A DNA stretch of 5,897 nt from the NCBI GenBank assembly GCA_937124525.1, contig CAKZLA010000511.1, positions 1-5,897 on the forward strand, written 5' to 3'. The stretch is from an uncultured Desulfobacterium sp. (GTDB taxonomy: Bacteria; Desulfobacterota; Desulfobacteria; Desulfobacterales; Desulfobacteraceae). A program made the translations under genes and the position numbers. Of the stretch, positions 1-5,753 are shown one piece after another. The stretch's first letter is position 1; each line of letters opens with the position of its first letter. Under the pieces are notes generated by a model that saw nothing but the letters and a program-made list of their open reading frames with translations, was not told the DNA's origin and did no database searches.

Positions 1-1
1 C

Positions 2-622
2 AAGGTCTGGTACAAAAAGGATTATCCCCTTATCGAGGTGGGGACCATGCAACTTAACAAGAACCCGGAAAACTATTTTGCCGAGGTGGAGCAGGCTGCT
101 TTTAATCCGGCCAATGTGGTGCCAGGTATCAGCTTCTCACCCGACAAAATGCTCCAGGGACGCCTTTTCTCTTACGGCGACACTCAGCGTTACCGGTTGG
201 GGGTTAACCATCACCTCATTCCGGTGAATAGAGCCCGCTGCCCCTTCCACAGTTATCACCGCGACGGCCAGATGCGGGTGGACGGCAACTATGGCTCGAC
301 TCTCGGCTATGAGCCCAACAGCTATGGGGAGTGGCAGGAACAGCCCGATTTTTCCGAGCCGCCTCTGGCTCTGAGTGGTGCAGCGGCCCACTGGAACGCC
401 CGCGAGGATGACAGTGATTATTATACCCAGCCGGGCAAGCTCTTTCGCCTGATGAGTAAGGAGCAACAGGAGGTCCTGTTCGGCAACACCGCCCGCGCCA
501 TGGACGATGCGCCGGAGATGATCAAAATCCGCCATATCGGCAACTGCCTGAAGGCCGACCAAGCCTATGGCGAAGGGGTAGCCAAGGCACTGGGCATCTC
601 GCTGAGCAAAATTCCAAAATAG
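2..622 (+). CDS. Heme catalase, C-terminal part (5' end outside window)
   Basis: Monofunctional heme catalase, which converts two H2O2 to water and O2 in the cytoplasm. The frame is open from base 2, so the gene starts left of the window; 206 residues are visible, against roughly 480-500 for a full small-subunit enzyme. The opening residues KDYPLIEVG and the following [14 protein letters not shown] and [14 protein letters not shown] stretches are family hallmarks. The proximal heme motif [14 protein letters not shown] follows, and its Tyr (codon 173-175) is the expected axial iron ligand. VNHHLIPVN and [13 protein letters not shown] resemble the NADPH-binding small-subunit (clade 3, HktE/KatA-like) catalases. 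The distal His and Asn lie in the missing part. The stop falls ten bases before an attC-like element. The codons look more GC-rich than those of the genes downstream, which suggests separate acquisition (inference). A GTG at 38 is internal, not the start. Confidence 0.96.
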   Translation, partial: KVWYKKDYPLIEVGTMQLNKNPENYFAEVEQAAFNPANVVPGISFSPDKMLQGRLFSYGDTQRYRLGVNHHLIPVNRARCPFHSYHRDGQMRVDGNYGSTLGYEPNSYGEWQEQPDFSEPPLALSGAAAHWNAREDDSDYYTQPGKLFRLMSKEQQEVLFGNTARAMDDAPEMIKIRHIGNCLKADQAYGEGVAKALGISLSKIPK

Positions 623-631
623 ACAAACGTC

Positions 632-691
632 AGTTAACAACCGCTTGATTGTGGCGGCGCTACGCGCCGCTGCTTAACCGTAACGTTGGGC
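632..691 (+). repeat. Putative integron attC site (59-base element)
   Basis: A 60-base imperfect inverted repeat ending in GTTGGGC (685-691), which fits the R' core GTTRRRY. The left end AGTTAAC (632-638) fits RYYYAAC except at one position. The two arms fold as attC sites do. AAC 636-638 pairs with GTT 685-687 (R box). An unpaired spacer follows (639-641 against 681-684). The L box is 642-648 with 674-680, with one mismatch and one wobble. Two extrahelical T lie at 649-650. The terminal stem is 651-660 with 664-673, including a perfect 7-bp GC-rich core and a TAC loop. GCTTAAC plus six bases plus GTT matches the spacing recalled for classical aadA-type attC sites. No T-run follows, so an intrinsic terminator is a poorer explanation. 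The expected cleavage point is between G685 and T686. Confidence 0.7.
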
Positions 692-721
692 AAAAGCCAA
701 AATAAACAAAGGAATTGAATC

Positions 722-1069
722 ATGAAAAAATTCGCACTGTTTGTCTTTAACGGAGATCCCATGTGCTTCATACATGTGCTTTTGAACGCATTAGACATGA
801 AAGCAAAAGGAGATGAAGCAAAAATCATCATTGAAGGGGCTTCAGTTAAGATGATTCCCGAACTGGTTAAATCCGGTAATCCCTTAAATGGATTGTGGAA
901 AAAGAATTTGGAGGCAGGTCTTGTTGAAGGGGTTTGTAAAGCCTGTTCAAGTAAACTGGGAACCCTTGAGGCGGCAAAGGAACAGGGACTGACTCTTCTT
1001 GACGATATGTCCGGCCATCCCGGCATGTCAACATACCGTGATAAAGGATATGAAATCATCACCTTTTGA
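722..1069 (+). CDS. DsrE/DsrF-like small protein
   Basis: A 115-residue soluble protein with the pattern of the DsrE/DsrF/TusD-like fold. It has an N-terminal beta strand (KKFALFVFNGDP, residues 2-13), a helix, and a second strand AKIIIEGASVKMI (33-45). A cysteine segment GVCKACSSKLG (70-80) with Cys72-x2-Cys75 comes next, then a GxxLLDDMSGHPGM segment (89-102). Members of the family carry sulfur on a cysteine or act in sulfur relay, and are common in sulfate reducers. Cys15 and the CxxC pair are candidate active residues (inference). ATG 722 is preceded by AAAGGA at 708-713, a good ribosome site with eight bases of spacing. The gene starts 31 bases after the attC-like core, as integron cassette genes do, but no second attC follows its stop. 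No substrate can be named. Confidence 0.8.
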   Translation: MKKFALFVFNGDPMCFIHVLLNALDMKAKGDEAKIIIEGASVKMIPELVKSGNPLNGLWKKNLEAGLVEGVCKACSSKLGTLEAAKEQGLTLLDDMSGHPGMSTYRDKGYEIITF

Positions 1070-1246
1070 TTCGGGCATGTCCCGCCAATACCACCCGAAA
1101 CCCACTAAATTATACTAAAACCAGTCAGGTTTATAAATTGCCAGACTCTGAACATCTGAGGCTTTTTCCGAAAACTCAGGATTTTGATCTGGTAATCAAT
1201 CCGATTGCCAAACTTTGCTGCAGAAATCAGATTTTAAATTAATATC
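1070..1246. other. Intergenic spacer after the DsrE-like gene
   Basis: No gene is seen here. There are two short inverted repeats. One is AAACC/GGTTT around 1116-1133. The other is CTGAG 1156-1160 with CTCAG 1175-1179, reinforced inside by a T-run pairing with an A-run around a CCG loop. The second could weakly terminate the DsrE-like transcript, but its stem is interrupted by GC at 1161-1162 and no proper T-tract follows. No attC-like core (GTTRRRY with a partner AAC arm) was found. Confidence 0.4.
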
Positions 1247-1248
1247 AT

Positions 1249-1255
1249 GGGGAGG
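1249..1255 (+). promoter_or_regulatory. Shine-Dalgarno GGGGAGG of the small ORF
   Basis: GGGGAGG is a strong match to the anti-Shine-Dalgarno and lies nine bases before ATG 1265. It is the main reason to consider the short ORF genuine. It selects 1265 over the in-frame ATG 1247, which overlaps this motif and has no ribosome site of its own, and over the out-of-frame ATG 1257, which is too close and encodes only six residues. Confidence 0.5.
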
Positions 1256-1264
1256 TATGCGTCT

Positions 1265-1366
1265 ATGGCTATTTTAGGAAAGTTTACCCATTTCAAAAAC
1301 GCGCTACCGATGGAGGAAGTGTGTCCCCAATTTTTAAATGGATATGTCAGACCCATTCCTAAATAA
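1265..1366 (+). CDS. Possible 33-residue small protein or gene remnant
   Basis: Starts MAILGKFTHF and ends GYVRPIPK, 33 residues, with one Cys at position 20. It is not recognised as any family. There is no membrane segment or signal peptide; it is a mix of basic and hydrophobic residues with several prolines. Support comes almost entirely from the excellent ribosome site at 1249-1255. The reading frame is open only back to a TAA at 1235, so it is not the end of a longer intact gene in this frame. It converges on the patatin-like gene, and the two coding ends overlap by eight bases (1359-1366). It could be a true small protein, a decayed gene end, or chance. Confidence 0.35.
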   Translation: MAILGKFTHFKNALPMEEVCPQFLNGYVRPIPK

Positions 1367-2246
1367 ACGATTTCAAATGTATATTAGCGATTTTATAGCC
1401 TTCATCAATAATGGTTTCAGCCTGGGACACTGAGAAATTCAACAAAGACTTAAAGCCTAACATTTTTCCGGGTGCCAGGGTAATAATATTGGGCTGTCTG
1501 TTATGGGATTCACAGGGCTTATTTTTTATTGTGTGGCTTGACGGGGAAGATGGAAGGGGTGTGTCGTCATACCCACTGGCCATGAGTGCACTGTAATAAG
1601 ATCCGGAAAGAAATTGTTCAAAAACAACCTCCAACGCTGTGGGAACATTTCCTGGGAACGACTGGGGCGTGTGCCCAACGGGTGAAAGAAATACAATAAT
1701 AATTTCATCTACGCCATAATCCAATGCTGCCTGCAAAGGGATGTTTGCCATGGTTCCGCCATCCCAGTGGGGCACGCCGTCTATATATTGCCAAGGAAAA
1801 AGGATGGGTATGGCGCTGGATGCCATAATATGTTCCAGCCGTATTTCAGAATTATCAAAAAAGCAGGGGCGGGATGTAAGAACGTTGACGGTGGAAATCA
1901 CCACCTTTGTGGGATTATGTTTTAAATAATTAAAATCAACATGGTCCGAAATCATGGTCTGCATGGGGCGGGTATCCAAAAGGGGTTTTAATGCCCGCCC
2001 GGACAATAGATATGATAAAAAGGGAATCAGCCGGGGCTGATACATTTTTCTGCGATTGTAGGTGGTCCACAGCCGAATTAATGTGGGGACATCCAGGCCT
2101 GAACCTATGATGGTGGCATTGATGGCCCCCACGGAAGTACCGCAGATAATGTCAGGTATCCAGTTCCTCTCGGTGAGATATTTCCAGACCCCTATTTGAA
2201 AGGCGCCCCTGGAACCGCCTCCGGCCAGTATCAATGCTCTTTTCAT
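1359..2246 (-). CDS. Patatin-like phospholipase
   Basis: A 295-residue patatin-family acyl hydrolase (RssA/YchK-like size), expected to cleave fatty acyl esters of phospholipids or other lipids. All signature elements are present. The glycine-rich oxyanion loop is GGGSRG (residues 9-14). The nucleophile elbow is GTSVG with Ser38. The ASSAIPILFP stretch (142-151) leads to the DGG motif with catalytic Asp162. The Ser38/Asp162 dyad is intact, so the enzyme should be active. There is no signal peptide; the N-terminal MKRALILAGGG is the first beta strand, which fixes the start at 2246. No clear Shine-Dalgarno precedes this ATG. The C-terminal part (about 205-295) is less conserved and includes a Ser-Pro-rich stretch near 232-238. 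It is transcribed divergently from the UbiB-like gene, and its 3' end overlaps the small plus-strand ORF by eight bases. The physiological substrate is unknown. Confidence 0.93.
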   Translation of the reverse strand: MKRALILAGGGSRGAFQIGVWKYLTERNWIPDIICGTSVGAINATIIGSGLDVPTLIRLWTTYNRRKMYQPRLIPFLSYLLSGRALKPLLDTRPMQTMISDHVDFNYLKHNPTKVVISTVNVLTSRPCFFDNSEIRLEHIMASSAIPILFPWQYIDGVPHWDGGTMANIPLQAALDYGVDEIIIVFLSPVGHTPQSFPGNVPTALEVVFEQFLSGSYYSALMASGYDDTPLPSSPSSHTIKNKPCESHNRQPNIITLAPGKMLGFKSLLNFSVSQAETIIDEGYKIANIHLKSFI

Positions 2247-2367
2247 GGAAGCAACCCATATGAAAAATCAAGGATAAACATGATTTATTCCCCCAATCCG
2301 TTGGCCCATATTTCGTTATGACACGCAAGATCTCTATTCTGTAAAAGTGTCTACAAAAAAATCTATA

Positions 2368-2397
2368 TTGTCAATGCTTTTAAAGGCAACATATACC
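2368..2397 (+). promoter_or_regulatory. Candidate sigma-70 promoter for the UbiB-like gene
   Basis: TTGTCA at 2368-2373 (five of six to the -35 consensus) is followed after 18 bases by TATACC at 2392-2397 (four of six to -10). Transcription would start near 2404 and leave a long leader of roughly 155 bases before ATG 2561. The -10 is imperfect and the spacing is one base over optimal, so this is only a candidate. Confidence 0.3.
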
Positions 2398-2526
2398 CCT
2401 CATGGATAAAATCAATAATCCTTTTTAGACCAAACAAGACCGCCGTGGTTCTTACTGTCTTTAAGGAGACGGCCACGATCCACTTTATATCATCCTCAAA
2501 GCGAGTGGAGGATTTTAAAAAAGGCC

Positions 2527-2560
2527 AAACTTTATTTTTTGATTGGAAACTTTATTTTTT
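2527..2560 (+). repeat. Two-copy direct repeat at the UbiB-like start
   Basis: AAACTTTATTTTTT occurs at 2527-2540 and again at 2547-2560, separated by GATTGG, giving a 20-base period. The second copy ends exactly where ATG 2561 begins, so the initiation region is a T-rich tract with no nearby Shine-Dalgarno. The match is perfect over 14 bases, which suggests a recent slippage or tandem duplication. Confidence 0.8.
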
Positions 2561-4243
2561 ATGCTTACCCTGAAAAACTTTGATGTTGTAGGCCGTACAT
2601 ACCGGAACATCAACCGTTACCGTCAGATATTAACCATCATTTTCAAGTATGGATTCGGTCATATTATTGAGGCACTGAACATTGACCGATATCTTGAAAT
2701 TGGCCTGAAAATGATCTCAAGGGATAAACCTGCCCGGCTTGAACGCTTAACCCAATCCCAACGAACGAGACTTCTATTTGAAGAACTTGGCCCTACCTTT
2801 ATTAAATTTGGTCAAATCCTCTCCACTCGTCCCGACTTGATTCCATTGGAATTTATTTTTGAACTTGAAAAACTCCAGGACAATGTGCCGGAATTCCCCT
2901 TTTCAGATGCGGAAAAAACAGTGACAAAGGCCTTTGGTGACAAAGACAATCCCTTTGATTCCATGGAAAAAGAACCCATTGCCTCGGCATCCATCGGCCA
3001 GGTTCATCTGGCAAGATTGAAAACCGGCGAAAAGGTTGCCGTAAAAATCCAGCGCCCGGATATCAGAAAACAAATCACGGTGGATCTTGAAATCATGAAC
3101 CATTTGGCCACCTTGATGGAGCGTCATATTGAAGATCTCTCTTTTTTTAGACCCGTAAAAATCGTTGAGGAGTTTGCCGAAACCCTGGACAAAGAGATGG
3201 ATTACACCCTGGAAGCATCCAATATGGAACGAGTGGCCCGGCAGTTTATGTTTGATTCCACCATCCACATTCCCAAGGTCTATCTGGATAAAACCACGGA
3301 AACCGTTTTGACCATGGAATATATCCAGGGAATCAAAATCTCAGATATAAAGGCACTTGATGAACACGGCATGGATCGAAGGACATTAACCCAGCGAGGG
3401 GCAGATTTAATTTTAAAACAGGTATTTGAATACGGTTTTTTCCATGCCGATCTTCACCCGGGCAATCTCTTTGTGCTGCCCAATAATGTGTTGGGACCTG
3501 TGGATTTCGGAATGATGGGATTCATGGACCGCCGGGCCCGGGAAGTCTTTATTGACCTGATTGCAAGCGTTGTTACTGAAAATTCGTCGGCAACCTGCCA
3601 CTACCTGCTGGAGCTCACTGAATATGATGATGAGCCGGACATGCGATTTTTGGAACGGGACATGTCCACATTTATCGCCCAGTATCTGACCAAGGCCTTG
3701 AAACATATCAATATGGGACGGTTATTGCAGGATCTTCTAAAGATTACGGCCAAACACAGACTCCGGCTGTATCCGGACACGTTTTTGATGATGAAGTCCT
3801 TTGCAGCAGTTGAAGGCGTTGCCCAGAAACTTGATCCAGACTTTGATATGGTTGGCTATGCAGCACCATTTATCAAGAAAAAAAAGATGGAGCGGATGTC
3901 CCTGTCACGTATTTACGAAGATTTTTCCAGTCTTTCGGTGGAATCCCTTCAGCTGCTCCAAGAAATTCCCCGGGACAGCATTGCCATCATCCGCCAGGCA
4001 AGAAAAGGTAAATTTGTCCTGGGTTTTGACATCCAAAAATTGGAAAAAATCCTGGAGTCTTATCAGCGAGAGAGTTATAACCGCTCGGTATCCATGATTA
4101 TTTCATCCTTGATTATTGCGTCTTCCCTTCTCTTGAGCTTTAAGTCGTCTCCCCAGATTTTCGGTCTCTCTTTGTTTGGGATAGGCGCAATTGCCTGTGC
4201 TGTTGTTCTTTGGCTATGGCTGTTTGTCAGACCCGGTAAATAA
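2561..4243 (+). CDS. AarF/UbiB family atypical kinase-like protein
   Basis: A 560-residue member of the UbiB/ABC1/ADCK family, ATP-binding proteins needed for ubiquinone synthesis in other bacteria and implicated in quinone or lipid homeostasis at the inner membrane. The family-specific KxGQ motif is IKFGQ (81-85). An Ala-rich loop replaces the kinase P-loop in ASASIGQV (141-148), followed by the VAVKIQRP strand with Lys162. The ExD-type segment is around LDKEMDYTLEASN (209-221). The catalytic loop is FHADLHPGN (294-302) and the metal-binding motif is DFG (315-317). Two C-terminal hydrophobic helices (about 509-527 and 534-556) anchor it in the membrane, the usual arrangement. I chose ATG 2561 because MLTLKNFDVVGRTYRNINRY looks like the family N-terminus. 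A TTG at 2543 would add six residues encoded by the repeat. In a menaquinone user the role may differ from ubiquinone hydroxylation support (inference). Confidence 0.94.
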   Translation: MLTLKNFDVVGRTYRNINRYRQILTIIFKYGFGHIIEALNIDRYLEIGLKMISRDKPARLERLTQSQRTRLLFEELGPTFIKFGQILSTRPDLIPLEFIFELEKLQDNVPEFPFSDAEKTVTKAFGDKDNPFDSMEKEPIASASIGQVHLARLKTGEKVAVKIQRPDIRKQITVDLEIMNHLATLMERHIEDLSFFRPVKIVEEFAETLDKEMDYTLEASNMERVARQFMFDSTIHIPKVYLDKTTETVLTMEYIQGIKISDIKALDEHGMDRRTLTQRGADLILKQVFEYGFFHADLHPGNLFVLPNNVLGPVDFGMMGFMDRRAREVFIDLIASVVTENSSATCHYLLELTEYDDEPDMRFLERDMSTFIAQYLTKALKHINMGRLLQDLLKITAKHRLRLYPDTFLMMKSFAAVEGVAQKLDPDFDMVGYAAPFIKKKKMERMSLSRIYEDFSSLSVESLQLLQEIPRDSIAIIRQARKGKFVLGFDIQKLEKILESYQRESYNRSVSMIISSLIIASSLLLSFKSSPQIFGLSLFGIGAIACAVVLWLWLFVRPGK

Positions 4244-4491
4244 TAGCATATTTTAGCCCAGAGCTTAAGTTTTCGCATTCCTGAAATCCTCAAAGATTAG
4301 GCATCCTTCACCGCTTGCTTTACGCTTTAACTGAAAAAAAATGACTTTTTAAGGTGAATTTCAGTCATTCTCGTTTTAAAGAGGTAGGGTAGGGCTTCTT
4401 ATTGTTCATTGCTAAAATTCCAACACAAGGTTACCAACGTTATGATCAACCCCCGATTTTTGCTGTGAAGATTAATTTAATTAGAACGTTG

Positions 4492-4531
4492 CCCTGTTGA
4501 TTTCTCGACAAATCAGCAGGGAACTGTTTTT
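4492..4531 (+). terminator. Rho-independent terminator, plus strand
   Basis: The 12-bp stem is CCCTGTTGATTT (4492-4503) with AAATCAGCAGGG (4510-4521), fully paired apart from one G-U, around the six-base loop CTCGAC. TTTTT follows at 4527-4531 after five bases. The orientation fits termination of the UbiB-like transcript, although it lies about 250 bases beyond that stop codon, so it may instead end an unannotated transcript. Confidence 0.6.
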
Positions 4532-4548
4532 CGACGCTTAATAAATAC

Positions 4549-4595
4549 AAAAAGTTTAACATAATGATAACGGTTTATACCGTCATCATTATGTT
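4549..4595 (-). terminator. Long AT-rich hairpin terminator, minus strand
   Basis: Arms 4558-4574 and 4579-4595 pair over 17 bases with a single mismatch around a TTAT loop. Read on the minus strand the hairpin is followed by AAACTTTTTG. It begins 12 bases after the stop of the flavoprotein gene at 4608, so it is well placed as that gene's terminator. Confidence 0.6.
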
Positions 4596-4607
4596 GCTAA
4601 AAATTAA

Positions 4608-5174
4608 TTATGAAACGATTTTTTTTGCAAATTCAATAGCTTGCTGCTGAACTAACTCACCTAACGCATCAGGTGTGGTGCAAGAATCAATAAACAGGGC
4701 TCCCGCATTTACGGCCTTGTGGTATTTTTGCATCCGTCCGAAAGCATCCACCATTCCTTCAGCATTATCATCATAACCTCCGGCACCTGTTGCAATTAGT
4801 GCTTGGCGCTGACCAGCGACAAGTGAGGCGTGGCAAGGCTGATTGGCATTGGTATAAAGACAGTATGTCCTGTCGATAACAGCCTTGATTTGAGCGGAGA
4901 ATCCCCAAAAATACAGAGGTGAGCTGAAAATTACTAATTGTGACTGGATCATTTTTTCCAGAACACTCGGCATATCATCCTTTTGAATACATCCTGTGGG
5001 CTCAGGTTTTTCCTTGCACTTGCCGCACCCCATGCATCCTTTTAGGGTTTTAGAATGCAGGTAGATACTATCAACATCATGCCCCATGCCAGTTAATTCT
5101 TCTTCAACCCAAGTTAACACTCTGGCGGTATTTCCTTTTTTTCTGGCACTTCCTTGCAATATAGTAATTTTCAT
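4608..5174 (-). CDS. Flavodoxin-fold NAD(P)H-dependent oxidoreductase, iron-sulfur flavoprotein type
   Basis: A 188-residue cytoplasmic flavoprotein of the NADPH-dependent FMN reductase / flavodoxin-like superfamily. The N-terminal strand MKITILQGSARKKGNT (1-16) carries the FMN phosphate loop. SSPLYFWGFSAQIKAVIDR (84-102) is the second flavin-contacting loop and dimer helix. ATGAGGYDD (residues about 128-136) is the third flavin-contacting loop. Between them lies Cys47-x2-Cys50-x2-Cys53-x8-Cys62, the arrangement used for a [4Fe-4S] cluster in archaeal and anaerobe iron-sulfur flavoproteins, with a last spacing slightly longer than the usual 4-7. It probably passes electrons between a ferredoxin-like donor and an acceptor such as oxygen species or quinones (inference). 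The start is supported by AGAAGGGG at 5180-5187, five bases upstream. It appears monocistronic, with its own hairpin terminator. Confidence 0.9.
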   Translation of the reverse strand: MKITILQGSARKKGNTARVLTWVEEELTGMGHDVDSIYLHSKTLKGCMGCGKCKEKPEPTGCIQKDDMPSVLEKMIQSQLVIFSSPLYFWGFSAQIKAVIDRTYCLYTNANQPCHASLVAGQRQALIATGAGGYDDNAEGMVDAFGRMQKYHKAVNAGALFIDSCTTPDALGELVQQQAIEFAKKIVS

Positions 5175-5179
5175 TTTAT

Positions 5180-5187
5180 CCCCTTCT
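5180..5187 (-). promoter_or_regulatory. Shine-Dalgarno of the flavoprotein gene
   Basis: On the minus strand the bases read AGAAGGGG, five bases before the ATG whose first base is 5174. This strong site fixes the start and excludes longer versions. Confidence 0.75.
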
Positions 5188-5198
5188 TTAATGTTAGG

Positions 5199-5252
5199 CT
5201 ATGAAACCAAGCAAAAATCTTGCGTTGTTTTGGTGTCTTTTAAAATTTTCAT
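5199..5252 (-). CDS. Possible 17-residue leader peptide
   Basis: A minus-strand ORF with sequence MKILKDTKTTQDFCLVS, preceded by AGAAGGG at 5255-5261 and ending 24 bases before the flavoprotein start. It could be a translated leader, or the remnant of a duplicated start region, since it begins MKI like the gene downstream. Its length is too short for compositional support. There is no attenuator-like hairpin between it and the gene, and its codons are not enriched for any one amino acid except Lys and Thr. Confidence 0.2.
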   Translation of the reverse strand: MKILKDTKTTQDFCLVS

Positions 5253-5753
5253 GGCCCTTCTCTTTCAAAAGATATCTTCCACGCCGAACAATTTACATTA
5301 TTTGGATCGATTAGACCAATGAATTATTTTGATATAAACAATTTAAAACTGTTATTATTTTCAGACAAGGCTACAGGTGCTGATCTGGCCATTTAGCTTA
5401 ACAATCAGGCATTTATTAGCTATTATTATAAAAAACGAGCATGAATTTTGCCAGCCTCAAATTGCAAATGCCTTGGAAAATGGAAATGTGTCATCCATAT
5501 GCATGTCATATTTAAAAAAACAAATCATCAATATCTACTAAAATAACTAATTATTTTAGCAGATTAGATCAAGTTAACACTTATAGAGTCATCCGTTAAA
5601 AAAGGAGTCGTTTAGAAAACGGATTAATTTATTCTTATTTTTACTGCTAATTTTTACAGCAGTAGATCTTTCAGGGATAATTTAATACCGAGCATCCAGA
5701 CAGCCGCTGAGGAAAGGGAAAAATTTCCCTCCTCCAAATCATTTCAAAAGGCT
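5253..5753. other. AT-rich gene-free region with clustered inverted repeats
   Basis: About 500 bases upstream of the flavoprotein gene with no ORF that combines length and a ribosome site. It must contain the promoter of the flavoprotein gene, but no convincing -35/-10 pair was found; a minus-strand TATAAT around 5424-5430 lacks a matching -35. The right half (5533-5734) holds four inverted repeats in about 200 bases, annotated together below. Confidence 0.6.
5533..5734. repeat. Cluster of four hairpin-forming inverted repeats
   Basis: (a) 5533-5546 with 5551-5564: 14 bp, one mismatch, loop CTAA. (b) 5591-5597 with 5618-5624: ATCCGTT/AACGGAT, with an inner CGTTT/AAACG. (c) 5642-5648 with 5658-5664: TACTGCT/AGCAGTA, nine-base loop. 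(d) 5715-5720 with 5725-5730 (AGGGAA/TTCCCT), extended by GAGG 5709-5712 and CCTC 5731-5734 across a bulge. Repeats a and c share similar right arms running into TAGATC (5565-5570 and 5663-5668). None is followed by a T-tract on either strand, so they are not ordinary terminators. Confidence 0.55.

Larger units (their letters stand above)
2247..2560. other. Divergent intergenic region between patatin-like and UbiB-like genes
   Basis: About 310 bases with no convincing gene, expected to hold promoters for both divergent genes. It contains one plausible plus-strand sigma-70-type promoter, a weak nested inverted repeat (CGTGG 2444-2448 with CCACG 2473-2477, enclosing GTCT 2457-2460 with AGAC 2467-2470), and an unused purine-rich GTGGAGGA at 2505-2512. 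The last 34 bases hold a tandem repeat. No good minus-strand promoter for the patatin-like gene could be singled out. Confidence 0.5.
4244..4607. other. Convergent intergenic region, two terminator-like hairpins
   Basis: About 360 AT-rich bases between the convergent UbiB-like and flavoprotein genes. No ORF with a ribosome site was found on either strand. The region holds two strong hairpins, annotated separately. A looser inverted repeat, ACTGAAA with TTTCAGT (around 4329-4366), has a 23-base loop that itself contains an A-run and a T-run. No promoter or mobile-element end was recognised. Confidence 0.6.

Noticed and set aside
652..672. GC-rich hairpin as a simple Rho-independent terminator of catalase
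   Set aside because: No T-tract follows on either strand, and the flanking bases complete an attC-type fold that a terminator would not need.
137..1062. Long minus-strand open frames opposite the catalase and DsrE-like genes
   Set aside because: They mirror well-recognised plus-strand genes, give low-complexity or unfamiliar protein, and have no supporting ribosome sites.
1156..1179. Terminator for the DsrE-like gene
   Set aside because: The stem is interrupted by two unpaired bases, the outer arm is only five base pairs, and the downstream sequence is not a T-run.
2812..3706. Minus-strand open frames inside the UbiB-like gene
   Set aside because: The plus strand carries every UbiB family motif in order through this region; the opposite frames are by-products of its codon use.
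5086..5322. 78-codon plus-strand frame spanning the flavoprotein start
   Set aside because: It lies mostly opposite the flavoprotein start and its ribosome site, has no Shine-Dalgarno, and matches no recognisable family.
5441..5515. 24-codon plus-strand ORF starting at ATG 5441
   Set aside because: There is no ribosome site, it is short, and it lies in AT-rich sequence where such frames arise by chance.
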